A stretch of 64,000 bases of DNA, from the NCBI GenBank assembly GCA_020633235.1, contig JACKEA010000003.1, forward strand, positions 930,001 through 994,000, written 5' to 3'. This document shows, one piece after another, positions 48,095 through 57,002 of this stretch. The position numbers and the translations under genes were made by a program. Numbering within the stretch: position 1 is the stretch's first letter; every line of letters begins with the position of its first letter. A model generated the notes under the pieces. The model saw only the letters and a program-made list of their open reading frames with translations, was not told the origin of the DNA and did no database searches. This DNA comes from Polyangiaceae bacterium (GTDB lineage Bacteria; Myxococcota_A; Polyangia; Polyangiales; Polyangiaceae).

Positions 48095-49966
48095 ATGGCG
48101 GAGAGGGAGTTCTTGGCGAAGGTGCACCGGGTCTTCGCTGCTCCCCCGAAGGTGGTGTGGGCGCTGGTGGCCGACAGCAATCGCACCGATCGCGCCATGG
48201 GCCTCAAGCCACCCCAATACGAGATGAAAGCCTCGGGGGACGGCAAGCCGAGCACGGTGGTCGGCCACGCGAAGGAGCTGGGCTTCGAGGTGCGCTGGGT
48301 GGAGCCGCCCTACGAGTGGGTGGAAGGCCGAACGCTCCACGGCGAGCGGCGCTTCGAGAAGGGCCCGGTCTCCCGCGGGGGTCTCCGGGTGCGCATCGAG
48401 CCCACCGCCGGCGGCAGCCGGGTCGAGGTGGAGAGCTACGTGGCGGCCAGCGGGGCGCTGGCGCGCTTGGTGGGGCTGAAGCTGCGCTCCGACATGCGCG
48501 CGTCGCTGAACCGCTATCTGGATCAGCTGGAGACCCTGCTGGCCGGACGGGCTCTGGACGAGTTCAGCGGCGACGAGCCGCCGGCGTCGGCGGTGCGACG
48601 CTTGCTCATGAACGCGAGCGCGAGCCCGACGATCTCCGGGGTTGCGTCGCGAACGGACGCATCCGAGCTGTCGTTCCGACAGCGGCGCTACGACAAGACG
48701 CCAGTGAGCGCGGAGCTCCGCGCCCGGGTGGTGGATCTCCTCGCGCACCGTCCCGACGAAGAAGTGAACCGCATCCGCCCTTACGAGCTGGCGCGGGTGT
48801 GGGGGCTGCCGCGACGAGACGTGCTCACCGCGTTCTTGCACGCGGCGCGCGCCGGCTTGGTGGACTTGAAGTGGCAGCTCGACTGCCCGACGTGTCGCGT
48901 GGCCGCGGGCAGCACCGCGACCATGGCCTCGGTGCAGCCGCGAGATCACTGCGACTTCTGTGACGTGGACTTCGCGGTGGACTTCGCCGAGAACGTGGAA
49001 GCCGTGTTTCAGGTGAACCCGGCCATCCGCAAGGTGGGCTCGCCGGTGTATTGCGCCAGCTCCCCCACGCTGCGCCCCCACGTTTTCGCGCAGTTTCGCC
49101 TGTCCCCGAGGGAGCGACGGGAGATCTCCGCGGACCTGCCCCAAGGACGGCTCTTGGCGCGGGTCGTCTCCAGCCCCCACCGCGCAGAGATCGAGGTGAA
49201 GCGGCCGCATCGAGTCGATTTCAGACTCACGGCGTCGGGGCTGACGGCCGAGCAGCAGGGCGAGGGCGCGGAGCACACCGCTCTGACGGCGGTGAACGAC
49301 ACCGAGAGTGACGCCTTGCTCGTGATCGAGCGCTCGACCTTCGAGCCCGACGCGGTGCTCGGACGCGACATGGCGACGGTGCCGGACTTCCTCGACCTGT
49401 TCTCCGCCGAGGCGCCGGCCGCGGGGGTGGACCTCTCCGTCGCTTCCCTCACCTTGCTGTTCACGGATCTGACGGACTCCACGGCGCTGTACGAGCGGCT
49501 GGGGGACGCCAAGGCGTTCGCCTTCGTGGAGGATCACTTCCGCACCCTCGGTCACGTGGTGGTGGCCCACGACGGCGCCATCGTGAAGACCATGGGAGAC
49601 GCGGTGATGGCGGCGTTTCCTTCGGCCGTGCGCGCGGTGGACGCGGCGATCGAAATGGTGCAGCGCATGAATCAACGCCATGGGGACGTTGGCGCGTCGC
49701 TGAAGGTCGGCCTCCACGAGGGGCCCTGCTTGATGGTGCGCGCCAACGAGCGGCTCGACTTCTTCGGTACCACCGTGAATCGAGCGGCGCGGCTTCAGGC
49801 GAAGGCCGGCGCCGGTCAAGTGGTGCTGATGGAGTCTCTGCTGGAGCACCCCGACATCCGCGAGCGAGTGGCGCACGGCGGTTTTGCGCTGCACCCTTTC
49901 GAGGCGGAGCTCAAGGGGTTCTCGGAAATGCATCGACTGGTCGCCCTGGACGTCGCGCCGGGCTGA
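48095..49966 (+). CDS. SRPBCC / DUF5939-like / class III adenylate cyclase fusion
   Basis: A 623-aa signalling protein. Residues 1-150 form an SRPBCC (START-like) lipid- or ligand-binding fold. Residues about 195-440 are DUF5939-like: a winged-helix-like segment followed by two CxxC pairs (C264/C267 and C286/C289) that could hold zinc, as in cyclase-linked DUF5939 domains. Residues 450-620 are the cyclase: metal-binding D458 (LLFTDLTDS) and D502 (KTMGDAVMAAF), N562 and R566 (GTTVNRAARL), and K498, which fits adenine specificity. So an active adenylate cyclase that makes cAMP in response to a ligand is likely. ATG 48095; GTG 48092 is an alternative. Confidence 0.85.
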   Translation: MAEREFLAKVHRVFAAPPKVVWALVADSNRTDRAMGLKPPQYEMKASGDGKPSTVVGHAKELGFEVRWVEPPYEWVEGRTLHGERRFEKGPVSRGGLRVRIEPTAGGSRVEVESYVAASGALARLVGLKLRSDMRASLNRYLDQLETLLAGRALDEFSGDEPPASAVRRLLMNASASPTISGVASRTDASELSFRQRRYDKTPVSAELRARVVDLLAHRPDEEVNRIRPYELARVWGLPRRDVLTAFLHAARAGLVDLKWQLDCPTCRVAAGSTATMASVQPRDHCDFCDVDFAVDFAENVEAVFQVNPAIRKVGSPVYCASSPTLRPHVFAQFRLSPRERREISADLPQGRLLARVVSSPHRAEIEVKRPHRVDFRLTASGLTAEQQGEGAEHTALTAVNDTESDALLVIERSTFEPDAVLGRDMATVPDFLDLFSAEAPAAGVDLSVASLTLLFTDLTDSTALYERLGDAKAFAFVEDHFRTLGHVVVAHDGAIVKTMGDAVMAAFPSAVRAVDAAIEMVQRMNQRHGDVGASLKVGLHEGPCLMVRANERLDFFGTTVNRAARLQAKAGAGQVVLMESLLEHPDIRERVAHGGFALHPFEAELKGFSEMHRLVALDVAPG

Positions 49967-49990
49967 TTCTCCGCTTGGCATGGCCACGCC

Positions 49991-51481
49991 GTGCGTTATG
50001 TGGGCACCGTGGCGAGCGTCCCCGAGATCCGCATTCGAACCGCGAACGGCGCCGGCGTCCGCAAGGACGGCGAGTACGTCCTGTACTGGATGACCGCCCA
50101 ACGGCGGACGCACGACAACTTCGCCCTGGACCGCGCCATAGAGCACGCCAAGAGCCTCGACCGACCCTTGGTCGTGCTCGAGGCTCTCCGCGTAGGCTAC
50201 CGCTGGGCGAGCGACCGGCTGCACCGCTTCGTGATCGAGGGCATGCGGGACAACCAGGAGCGTTTCGAGAAGAGTCCCATCGCCTACTACCCTTATGTGG
50301 AGCCCGAGGCAGGCGCGGGGAAGGGACTGCTCGCCGCGCTCTCGGACGATGCAGCTGTCGTGGTCACCGACGAGTACCCCTGCTTCTTCCTGCCGCGCAT
50401 GCTCGAGGCTGCCGCGGCTCGAGCACCCGGACGTCTGGAGGTGGTCGACGGCAACGGCCTGTTGCCGCTGCGCGCGACGGATCGCGTGTTCCATCGCGCT
50501 GTGGACTTCCGGCGAGCGCTACAGAAGACGCTGCCGGAGCATCTCGGGGAGCGACCGCGGGCGGATCCGCTGCGTCGACTGGAGCTGCGGGCCGCGCCCA
50601 AGCTCGCGATCTCGTCCAGGTGGCCCGCGGCCGATCTCCCGAAGCTGCTCGACGGCGGCATCGCGGAGCTGCCGCTGGATCACGGAGTGGGCGCGGTGAG
50701 CTACGCCGGGGGCGAAAAGGCGGCGCTCGGGCGTCTTCGGGGCTTCATCACGAACGCCCTCGCGCGCTACGGGGAGGAGCACCACCACCCCGACGCCGAC
50801 GCCTGCAGCCAGCTCTCGCCCTACCTTCATTTCGGCCACGTCTCGCCCCACCGCGTCTTCGATGCCGTGGCGCGAGAAGAAGGCTGGAGCGTGGAAGCTC
50901 TCGGCACCCGCCGAGCGGGCCAGCGGGAGGGTTTCTGGGGCATGTCGAAGAGCAGCGAAGCGTTCTTGGACGAGCTCGTCACCTGGCGCGAGCTCAGCGC
51001 CAACTTCACCCATCGTGTGAAGGACTACGATCGCTACGCCACGCTGCCGGAATGGTCCCGGAAGACCCTGGAGAAACACGCAAAGGACGAGCGTGAGTAC
51101 GTGGTGAGCGCGGAACGGCTGGAAGCCGCCGATACCGACGACGAGATCTGGAACGCCGCACAACGCGAGCTCGTCAGCGAAGGTCGCATCCAGGGCTACC
51201 TCCGCATGCTGTGGGGCAAGAAGGTGCTGCAGTGGTCGAAGACTCCCGCGCAGGCGCTCGAGACCTTGATTCACCTCAACAACAAGTACGCGGTCGACGG
51301 ACGGGACCCGAGCTCCTACAGCGGGATCTTCTGGTGCTTCGGTCGCTTCGATCGGCCGTGGGGGCCGGAGCGGCCGATTTTCGGTACGGTCCGCTACATG
51401 ACGTCGGACAGCACGCGGCGAAAGCTGCATCTCTCGCGCTATCTCGAGCGCTGGGGAAGTGGGCAGGGCAGCTTGTTCTGA
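49991..51481 (+). CDS. phr: deoxyribodipyrimidine photolyase, class II-like
   Basis: A 496-aa FAD-dependent DNA repair enzyme that splits pyrimidine dimers with light. The N-terminal block VLYWMTAQRRTHDNFAL is of the class II type. The FAD-binding C-terminal half is recognised by SQLSPYLHFGHVSPHRVF, the ELVTWRELSANFTHRV block and the final WGKKVLQWSKTP and YSGIFWCFGRFDRPW. The GTG at 49991 begins MRYVGTVASVP; a second GTG at 50009 is possible. The gene lies 25 bases after the cyclase gene, so the two may be transcribed together. Confidence 0.88.
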   Translation: MRYVGTVASVPEIRIRTANGAGVRKDGEYVLYWMTAQRRTHDNFALDRAIEHAKSLDRPLVVLEALRVGYRWASDRLHRFVIEGMRDNQERFEKSPIAYYPYVEPEAGAGKGLLAALSDDAAVVVTDEYPCFFLPRMLEAAAARAPGRLEVVDGNGLLPLRATDRVFHRAVDFRRALQKTLPEHLGERPRADPLRRLELRAAPKLAISSRWPAADLPKLLDGGIAELPLDHGVGAVSYAGGEKAALGRLRGFITNALARYGEEHHHPDADACSQLSPYLHFGHVSPHRVFDAVAREEGWSVEALGTRRAGQREGFWGMSKSSEAFLDELVTWRELSANFTHRVKDYDRYATLPEWSRKTLEKHAKDEREYVVSAERLEAADTDDEIWNAAQRELVSEGRIQGYLRMLWGKKVLQWSKTPAQALETLIHLNNKYAVDGRDPSSYSGIFWCFGRFDRPWGPERPIFGTVRYMTSDSTRRKLHLSRYLERWGSGQGSLF

Positions 51482-51509
51482 GCGGATGCGCTCGGCACGA
51501 GATTTGGGC

Positions 51510-51515
51510 TAGGCT
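51510..51515 (+). promoter_or_regulatory. putative -10 box, leaderless arrangement before the PEGA protein gene
   Basis: TAGGCT with GCCGCC (six bases) to GTG 51522. No ribosome site is present, which supports a leaderless start. Confidence 0.4.
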
Positions 51516-51521
51516 GCCGCC

Positions 51522-52487
51522 GTGCGGCGGATAGTCTCGATTGCGCTCGCTCTGGTGCTCGCCGGGCCGGTGGCCCACGCGGCGGACCGCCCCACGGAAC
51601 GCGACAAGCAGGCCAGTCAGCTGATGGAGAAGGCGCAGTGGGTGGATGCTGCAGCGCTGCTCCGAGAGCTGGTGGCGGACAAGCCCACTGCGACGCGGCT
51701 CTTCAACCTGGCGCAGGCGGAACGCAACCTCGGTGCGCTGGCGGACGCGAAGCAGCACTTCGCTCGAGCAAAGGAGCAAGCCTCGGCCGAGCACCTCGAC
51801 GCAGTGGCGTCCGCGGCCAGCCAGGCGGTGACTGAGCTTTCGCCGCGGGTGCCGGTGCTGGTGCTGTCCATCTCGCCGGCCGCGGAGGGCGCCAGAGTTC
51901 GCGTGGATGGACGCGTGGTGACCCTCGCCGCGGACGGTAGCGTGGAAGTGAACCCCGGCACGCGACAGCTATCCGTGAGCGCACCGGGTTACATCACGTT
52001 CGAGCAAACGCTCTCGCCGCGCCCCACGGATCGCCTGAACGTCTCCGTGGTGCTTCGGGCACCAGCGGGCCGCGCGAAGACTCCGGAACCGACACCGCCC
52101 AAGAAGGAGGAGACAAGCGCCGGCGGCGGTCCTCCCCTGCCGGCCATCGTTCTCGGGGGCGTGGGCGTGTTGGCGCTCGCCGGCGGCACGGCGTTCCACT
52201 TCGTTTCCGAGAGCAAGTACGACGACGCCACACGGGACTGCGACAAGAGCGGCGGCACCGTTTCGTGTCCGACCTCCATCAAGAACGACCCGGATCACCA
52301 GAACCTGCTGGACGAGTCGGACTCGGCCAAGGTGAAGCGCAACGTGCTCCTCGGCGTGGGCGCCGCGGCGTTGGTGGCGGGCGGCGTCTGGTGGTACCTG
52401 GACGCGAGCAGCCGCTCGAAGACGCAGATGGGCGTGCTCCTGGGGCCGTCCACGGCGGGCGCCCAGATCCGCTGGCACGCGTGGTGA
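51522..52487 (+). CDS. exported TPR/PEGA-domain protein
   Basis: A 321-aa protein. A signal peptide (VSIALALVLAGPVAHAA) is cleaved after AHA, so it is secreted, not a lipoprotein. Residues about 25-105 form TPR-like helices (DKQASQLMEKAQWVDAAALLRELV, AERNLGALADAKQHFARAK). Residues about 110-180 form a PEGA domain (LVLSISPAAEGARVRVDGR, VEVNPGTRQLSVSAPGYITFEQTL), a beta-sandwich common in surface proteins. Two membrane helices follow (about 205-225 and 275-295) around a short loop with a Cys pair (DCDKSGGTVSC). Function unknown; family common in Myxococcota. GTG 51522. Confidence 0.8.
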   Translation: MRRIVSIALALVLAGPVAHAADRPTERDKQASQLMEKAQWVDAAALLRELVADKPTATRLFNLAQAERNLGALADAKQHFARAKEQASAEHLDAVASAASQAVTELSPRVPVLVLSISPAAEGARVRVDGRVVTLAADGSVEVNPGTRQLSVSAPGYITFEQTLSPRPTDRLNVSVVLRAPAGRAKTPEPTPPKKEETSAGGGPPLPAIVLGGVGVLALAGGTAFHFVSESKYDDATRDCDKSGGTVSCPTSIKNDPDHQNLLDESDSAKVKRNVLLGVGAAALVAGGVWWYLDASSRSKTQMGVLLGPSTAGAQIRWHAW

Positions 52488-52524
52488 GCTGCAAAGCGCG
52501 CTCAGCTGTGCGACCCTGCGCCGC

Positions 52525-53844
52525 GTGAGGAACACCGCCGTGATGTTCGCCCTGCTGCTGTGTGCGGGGGCGTGTGACAGCAAATCTACGAGCGAGCCCG
52601 CGACGCCCGCGAGCGCGACCAGCGTCGTGGCTCGGACGAGCAGCGAGCCCGCGACGAGTGCCGCGCCGCCCCGACAAAAACCCAAAACTGCCAAGGAACG
52701 GGCAGCGGAGCTGGCCCATCGCTTCATCATCCTGGATGGCCACGTCGACGTGCCCTATCGCCTGGAGGAGAGCAAGAACGACGCGGGGGAGCTGACGGAG
52801 GACGTCACACAGGCGACCAAGGAAGGGAACTTCGACTACCCGCGAGCCCGGGCCGGAGGTCTGGACGCTCCGTTCTTCAGCATCTACGTGCCCGCCCGCT
52901 ATGAAGGGCACGGCGCAAGGAAGTTCGCCGACGGTCTGATCGACATGGTGGAGGGCATCGTGAAGGGCGCCCCCGAAAAATTCGTGCTGGCGCGCTCACC
53001 CGCGGAGGTAAAGAGCGCCTTCGCGAATGGAAAGATCGCCGTGCTGATGGGAATGGAGAACGGCTCGCCCATCGAGCACAAGCTGGAGAACGTGCGTTAC
53101 TTCCACGATCGGGGGATTCGTTACATCACACTGGCGCACTCCAAGGACAACCACATCTCCGATTCGTCGTACGATACGCGGCACACGAATCACGGTCTGA
53201 GCCCGTTCGGCAAGAAGGTGGTGACGGAGATGAACCGCCTCGGCATCTTGGTGGACGTGTCGCACATCTCGGACGATGCCTTCGAAGACGTGATGAAGGT
53301 GACGAGCGTCCCGGTGATCGCCTCGCACTCGTCGTGTCGGCACTTCACGCCGGGCTTTCAGCGGAACATGAGCGACGACATGATCAAGGAGCTCGCCGCA
53401 AACGGTGGAGTGATCCAGATTAATTTCGGCTCGGACTTCTTGGACGGCGCTATCCAGAAGGAAAACGACAAGCATTTCCACGAGTTGATGGCGCTGCTCA
53501 CGAAGAAGCACCTGAGCTACGGGGAGAAGCGCGCCAAGCCCGTCAAGAAGGAGTTCTGGGACGGCGTGGAGAAGAAGCACGCGAAGCTGTCGCAGGTGGC
53601 CGACCACATCGATCACGTCGTGAAGCTGGTGGGCATCGACCACGTGGGCCTGGGCTCGGATTTCGACGGCGTGGGGGACACGCTCCCCGAAGGGTTGAAC
53701 GACGTCTCCATGTATCCGAACCTGATCGAGGTTCTGATCGAGCGCGGCTACAGTGACGCCGACATCGAGAAGATCTGCTCCGGGAACGTGCTGCGTGTGT
53801 GGGGCAAGGTGGAAGCGTACGCCAAGAGCCAGGCCGAGCCTTGA
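52525..53844 (+). CDS. exported dipeptidase, peptidase family M19
   Basis: A 439-aa zinc dipeptidase. The N-terminus ends in a lipobox-like LLLCAGAC, followed by a Ser/Thr/Ala-rich linker, so it is a lipoprotein. The metal-binding residues are visible: H73-x-D75 in DGHVDVPY, Glu in MGMENGSPI, a His in ASHSSCRHF and Asp in DHVGLGSDFDGVG. Family members (renal dipeptidase type) hydrolyse a wide range of dipeptides, including D-amino-acid-containing ones. GTG 52525; the first methionine is M7 (MFALLLCAGAC, ATG 52543), which is also plausible. Confidence 0.88.
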   Translation: MRNTAVMFALLLCAGACDSKSTSEPATPASATSVVARTSSEPATSAAPPRQKPKTAKERAAELAHRFIILDGHVDVPYRLEESKNDAGELTEDVTQATKEGNFDYPRARAGGLDAPFFSIYVPARYEGHGARKFADGLIDMVEGIVKGAPEKFVLARSPAEVKSAFANGKIAVLMGMENGSPIEHKLENVRYFHDRGIRYITLAHSKDNHISDSSYDTRHTNHGLSPFGKKVVTEMNRLGILVDVSHISDDAFEDVMKVTSVPVIASHSSCRHFTPGFQRNMSDDMIKELAANGGVIQINFGSDFLDGAIQKENDKHFHELMALLTKKHLSYGEKRAKPVKKEFWDGVEKKHAKLSQVADHIDHVVKLVGIDHVGLGSDFDGVGDTLPEGLNDVSMYPNLIEVLIERGYSDADIEKICSGNVLRVWGKVEAYAKSQAEP

Positions 53845-53870
53845 GCCCCCGGGCGTGACAAGATTTGGGG

Positions 53871-54461
53871 GTGGGACGCTATCGCGCCAGAGACCTGCTC
53901 TTGCCCCCGGGTTGGGTGAGCCTTTCGCGAGTGCCGCTGGCGGTAGCGTTTCCCTTCGTGGAGGAGAGCGCCGCGGCGTCGCTGGTGGTGCTGTCGTTGG
54001 CGGCGCTGACGGACGTGGTCGATGGCTACTTGGCACGACGGCTGGACATGGCCACCCCCACGGGGGCAGTGCTCGACGGCATCACCGACAAGCTGTTCGT
54101 GGCGACGGTGGTGGTGAGCTTGGTGGCGAGCGGCCGGCTGCCCGCGTGGGGCGTCGTCCCGCTGGCGATGCGCGAGCTCGGCGAGCTGCCGCTGGTGGCG
54201 TGGTGGCTCGTCAGCCGACCGCAGCGAAAGACGAAAGCCGATGAACCGAAGGCAAACTGGATCGGCAAGGCGGCCACCGTGCTGCAGTTCGTCACGGTCG
54301 TCGCCTGCATCCTGGGCACTCCCGCCGAGGCCCCCTTGTTGATGGCGACCGGCGTGACCGGTGCCATCGCCGCTGCCTTCTATTGGCGGCGCGAGCTGTC
54401 CGCTTGGCGGCGGGTCAATGGGGATCCAGGTCCTCGAGCCCGAACAGGTCGAGGTCCGTAG
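53871..54461 (+). CDS. CDP-alcohol phosphatidyltransferase
   Basis: A 196-aa membrane enzyme of the phosphatidylglycerophosphate synthase type. The signature D-x2-D-G-x2-A-R-x8-G-x3-D-x3-D is complete in DVVDGYLARRLDMATPTGAV followed by LDGITDK. Several hydrophobic helices are present. It would transfer a phosphatidyl group from CDP-diacylglycerol to an alcohol. GTG 53871 is used; TTG 53865 would add two residues. It follows the M19 dipeptidase gene by 27 bases, and its 3' end overlaps the next, convergent gene by 47 bases. Confidence 0.85.
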   Translation: MGRYRARDLLLPPGWVSLSRVPLAVAFPFVEESAAASLVVLSLAALTDVVDGYLARRLDMATPTGAVLDGITDKLFVATVVVSLVASGRLPAWGVVPLAMRELGELPLVAWWLVSRPQRKTKADEPKANWIGKAATVLQFVTVVACILGTPAEAPLLMATGVTGAIAAAFYWRRELSAWRRVNGDPGPRARTGRGP

Positions 54462-55440
54462 TCACAGCGACTTGGCTGAACGCAGCGCCGTTCTTGCTCT
54501 GGAGCAACGCACCGCTCTGCCCGGCGAGGTAGGAGTCCGAGCCGTCGTGGCTGATGAGGGCGGCGTACAGATTCTTGTCGGTGGCTGTCGTCACCTGCTG
54601 CCAGTTACCCGGCGCCGTGCGTGTGTAGGCCGTGCCGCCGTCGCCGGCGATGAGCGCGGCCTGGCCGTCAGGGCCAACGCTCACCGCGTTCAACGCCCCA
54701 GCGAGAGTGGTCTCGAGCTGGAACGACATGCCCTTGTCGGTCGACGCGAACACGTGACCGGCGTCGTCCACGGTGAGGATCTGCACGGCGTTGGCATCCA
54801 TGGCCACGGCGGCCAGATCCAGCGCGCCGCTGACGGTGCTCGCTTCCCAGCTCTCCCCCGCGTCGCGCGAGAGGATCACCGTGGCGGCGTCCCCAACGGC
54901 GACGAGCAGCTTGCCCCCGAGCCCGGCGGCGGTGCCGTGCAGATCGCTGGTGGTCTTGGTATCCACCGCGAGCCAGGTCGCTCCGCCGTCGTTGCTTCGG
55001 ATCAGGGTGCCGGCATCCCCGGCGGCGATGCCGATCAAAGCGCTCGAGCCGTGGGCAAAGTGGACCGAGCGCAGGGTCTGGCTCACTCCCGAGCTCTGCT
55101 CCGCCCAGGTCTGACCGTAGTCGGAGGAGTGGACCACGGTGCCACTCTCGCCCGCGGCCCAGCCGTGCTCGTTCCCCACGCAAGTGACCGAGTAGAGATT
55201 TTGGTCGACGAGGTTCCGCTCTTGCCAGCTCTGTTCGTCGAAGGTCTGGACGAAAACGCCCTGCTCTCCCACGGCGGCCTTCCACTTGATGCCGCCGCTG
55301 CCGCCGCTGCCGCCGCTCGAACCGCCGCTGCCGCCGCTGCTCGAACCGCCGCTGCCGGTCGGCTTTTTGTCGTCGCTGCTGCAGCCCACGACGAGTAGTC
55401 CCAATACGATCGCCAGCGCGACGCGCTTCGGTGTCCCCAT
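54415..55440 (-). CDS. lipoprotein beta-propeller, YCF48/sialidase-like
   Basis: A 341-aa lipoprotein. The signal peptide (MGTPKRVALAIVLGLLVVGC) ends in a lipobox, followed by a Gly/Ser linker. The rest has about seven repeats with GWAAGESGTVVHSSDYGQTW, GIAAGDAGTLIRSNDGGATW and VAVGDAATVILSRDAGESW, the Asp-box/BNR-like turns of YCF48-type propellers. Such proteins help assemble membrane complexes in photosynthetic bacteria, but here the function is unknown. ATG 55440 is used; a TACTCT box lies six bases before it. In-frame ATG 55455 would add MYSGG. The gene converges with the phosphatidyltransferase, overlapping by 47 bases. Confidence 0.8.
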   Translation of the reverse strand: MGTPKRVALAIVLGLLVVGCSSDDKKPTGSGGSSSGGSGGSSGGSGGSGGIKWKAAVGEQGVFVQTFDEQSWQERNLVDQNLYSVTCVGNEHGWAAGESGTVVHSSDYGQTWAEQSSGVSQTLRSVHFAHGSSALIGIAAGDAGTLIRSNDGGATWLAVDTKTTSDLHGTAAGLGGKLLVAVGDAATVILSRDAGESWEASTVSGALDLAAVAMDANAVQILTVDDAGHVFASTDKGMSFQLETTLAGALNAVSVGPDGQAALIAGDGGTAYTRTAPGNWQQVTTATDKNLYAALISHDGSDSYLAGQSGALLQSKNGAAFSQVAVTTDLDLFGLEDLDPH

Positions 55441-55446
55441 GCCTCC

Positions 55447-55452
55447 AGAGTA
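55447..55452 (-). promoter_or_regulatory. putative -10 box, leaderless arrangement before the propeller gene
   Basis: TACTCT with GGAGGC (six bases) to ATG 55440. GGAGG is only one base from the ATG, so a leaderless transcript seems more likely than use of it as a ribosome site. Confidence 0.45.
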
Positions 55453-55496
55453 CATGAGGGTGACAACCCGGGGAAGGTCATCCTAAATGCGGAGCC

Positions 55497-57002
55497 GTGG
55501 GTCGTAAGCGGTTCTTGGAGCTCGACGAAGAGCAACGCGCGCTCCACGACTCGTGGGACGACATCGCACGCGTCGTGTTCTTGGTGAGCTTGACGTCGTG
55601 CGTCATCTGGGCGCTGTGCGCGGGGCTCAAGAAGGCCATGCACCTGATGGTCGATGGGCTCTTGGAGTTCGTGGCGAGTCACGGCCCATGGCTCGGCCCG
55701 CTGGCGCTACTCGGCACCCTCGTGGGGGGCGGCTTGATCCGCGGCGTGCTGAACCGCTGGCCCAGCTGGCGCGACGCCGCGGGAGACGGCATCGATCTGG
55801 CGCTCGGCAACTATCACTCCACCTATCACGACGACGTCGACGATCCTTCGCCGCGTTTCAGGCTGCCGGCGTTCGGCCTCGCGCTGCGCAAGCTGCTGGC
55901 AACACTCCTCACCTTGGGAACTGGAGGTTCCGGCGGGCTCGAGGGTCCGGTGGTGCTGATTGGCGAATCCACCGGAGCCGGCGTCGCGCGGGTGATGGCC
56001 TCGCGCTCCGAGCACGAGCTCCGCACCTATCAGATCGCCGGCATCGCCGCGGCCGTGGCCTCCCTGTTGAACGCACCCTTCGCGTCGGCGCTGTTCGCCA
56101 CCGAGATCGCGTACGGCGATCGCGTCATCTACCGCAAGCTCGCCTACGCCCTGCTGGCCGGCACCATCGCCTACGTGTTGAACAACCGCGTGCTCGGCTA
56201 CACACCCGTGTTCGTCGCGCCGGAGCATGCCCACACCTACACGCTCACGGAGTATGGCGTGACGGCGCTGGTGGCGATCGCCGTCAGCGCACCGCTGGCC
56301 CTCGGCTTCGGCCTGGCCATGAAGAGCACCCGCAAGCTGGTGGGCAAAGTGCACCCCGTCGCGCGGGGCGCCGTGGGGGGCCTCGGCACCGGAATCGTCG
56401 CCTTGGCGCTCTACTTCGCCGTGGGCATGGATACGCGCCACGTGCTGGGCATGGGCGAGCACACCTTGAAGGAGCTGTTGTCCGCCCACCCTCCCGCAGA
56501 CTTGGGAGCGTGGTGGTTTCTGCTGCTCGCCGTGCTGGGCCGAACGCTGACCACCGGGCTCACCATCCAATCGGGAGGTTCGGCGGGCCTCTTGATTCCC
56601 TCGATGTTCCTCGGCGGCGTCTCCGGAGCAGCGACCTGCCGCCTGCTGCAGCTCGTCGGCCCTTTCGCGCAGCTCGACGTGGCGCTGTTCGTGGTGGTGG
56701 GCATCGCCTCGGCGCTGGTGGCGATGGTGGGGGTGCCTCTGGCGGCCATCGCGCTGGTGCTGGAGATCTTCGGCACGCCCTACGGACCGCCGGCGATCCT
56801 CGCCTGTGGCGTCACTTACGTGCTGACCCTGCGGCTGACGGTGTACGAAGGGCAGCGCATGTCTCCGGACCCCACCGGAGACGAGATCGGTGCCTGGGAA
56901 CCGGCTACCGAGCCGAATGCGAACGCCGATGTAAGGTCCGAACAAACCGGATCGTTGTCCGAAACGTCGAAGTCCTCGGACCAGGAAAATCCGCCTTCAT
57001 GA
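55497..57002 (+). CDS. ClC-family chloride channel or transporter
   Basis: A 501-aa membrane protein with 10 or more helices. The gating glutamate is E149 in GTGGSGGLEGPVVLIGE (position corresponds to E148 of the E. coli protein), while the usual 'GREGP' reads 'GLEGP' and no 'GSGIP' is seen. TIQSGGSAGLLIPSMFLGG matches the second selectivity segment. The C-terminal tail (about 40 residues, Glu/Asn/Ser-rich) is soluble. GTG 55497; its stop overlaps the ATG of the first DUF4139 gene (ATGA), so the four genes 55497-61119 are likely one operon. Confidence 0.85.
   Translation: MGRKRFLELDEEQRALHDSWDDIARVVFLVSLTSCVIWALCAGLKKAMHLMVDGLLEFVASHGPWLGPLALLGTLVGGGLIRGVLNRWPSWRDAAGDGIDLALGNYHSTYHDDVDDPSPRFRLPAFGLALRKLLATLLTLGTGGSGGLEGPVVLIGESTGAGVARVMASRSEHELRTYQIAGIAAAVASLLNAPFASALFATEIAYGDRVIYRKLAYALLAGTIAYVLNNRVLGYTPVFVAPEHAHTYTLTEYGVTALVAIAVSAPLALGFGLAMKSTRKLVGKVHPVARGAVGGLGTGIVALALYFAVGMDTRHVLGMGEHTLKELLSAHPPADLGAWWFLLLAVLGRTLTTGLTIQSGGSAGLLIPSMFLGGVSGAATCRLLQLVGPFAQLDVALFVVVGIASALVAMVGVPLAAIALVLEIFGTPYGPPAILACGVTYVLTLRLTVYEGQRMSPDPTGDEIGAWEPATEPNANADVRSEQTGSLSETSKSSDQENPPS

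Noticed and set aside
48080..50494. A minus-strand frame of 804 codons over the cyclase gene
   Set aside because: Antisense to a gene with complete cyclase motifs; composition is dominated by Arg, His and Gln, typical of a mirror frame.
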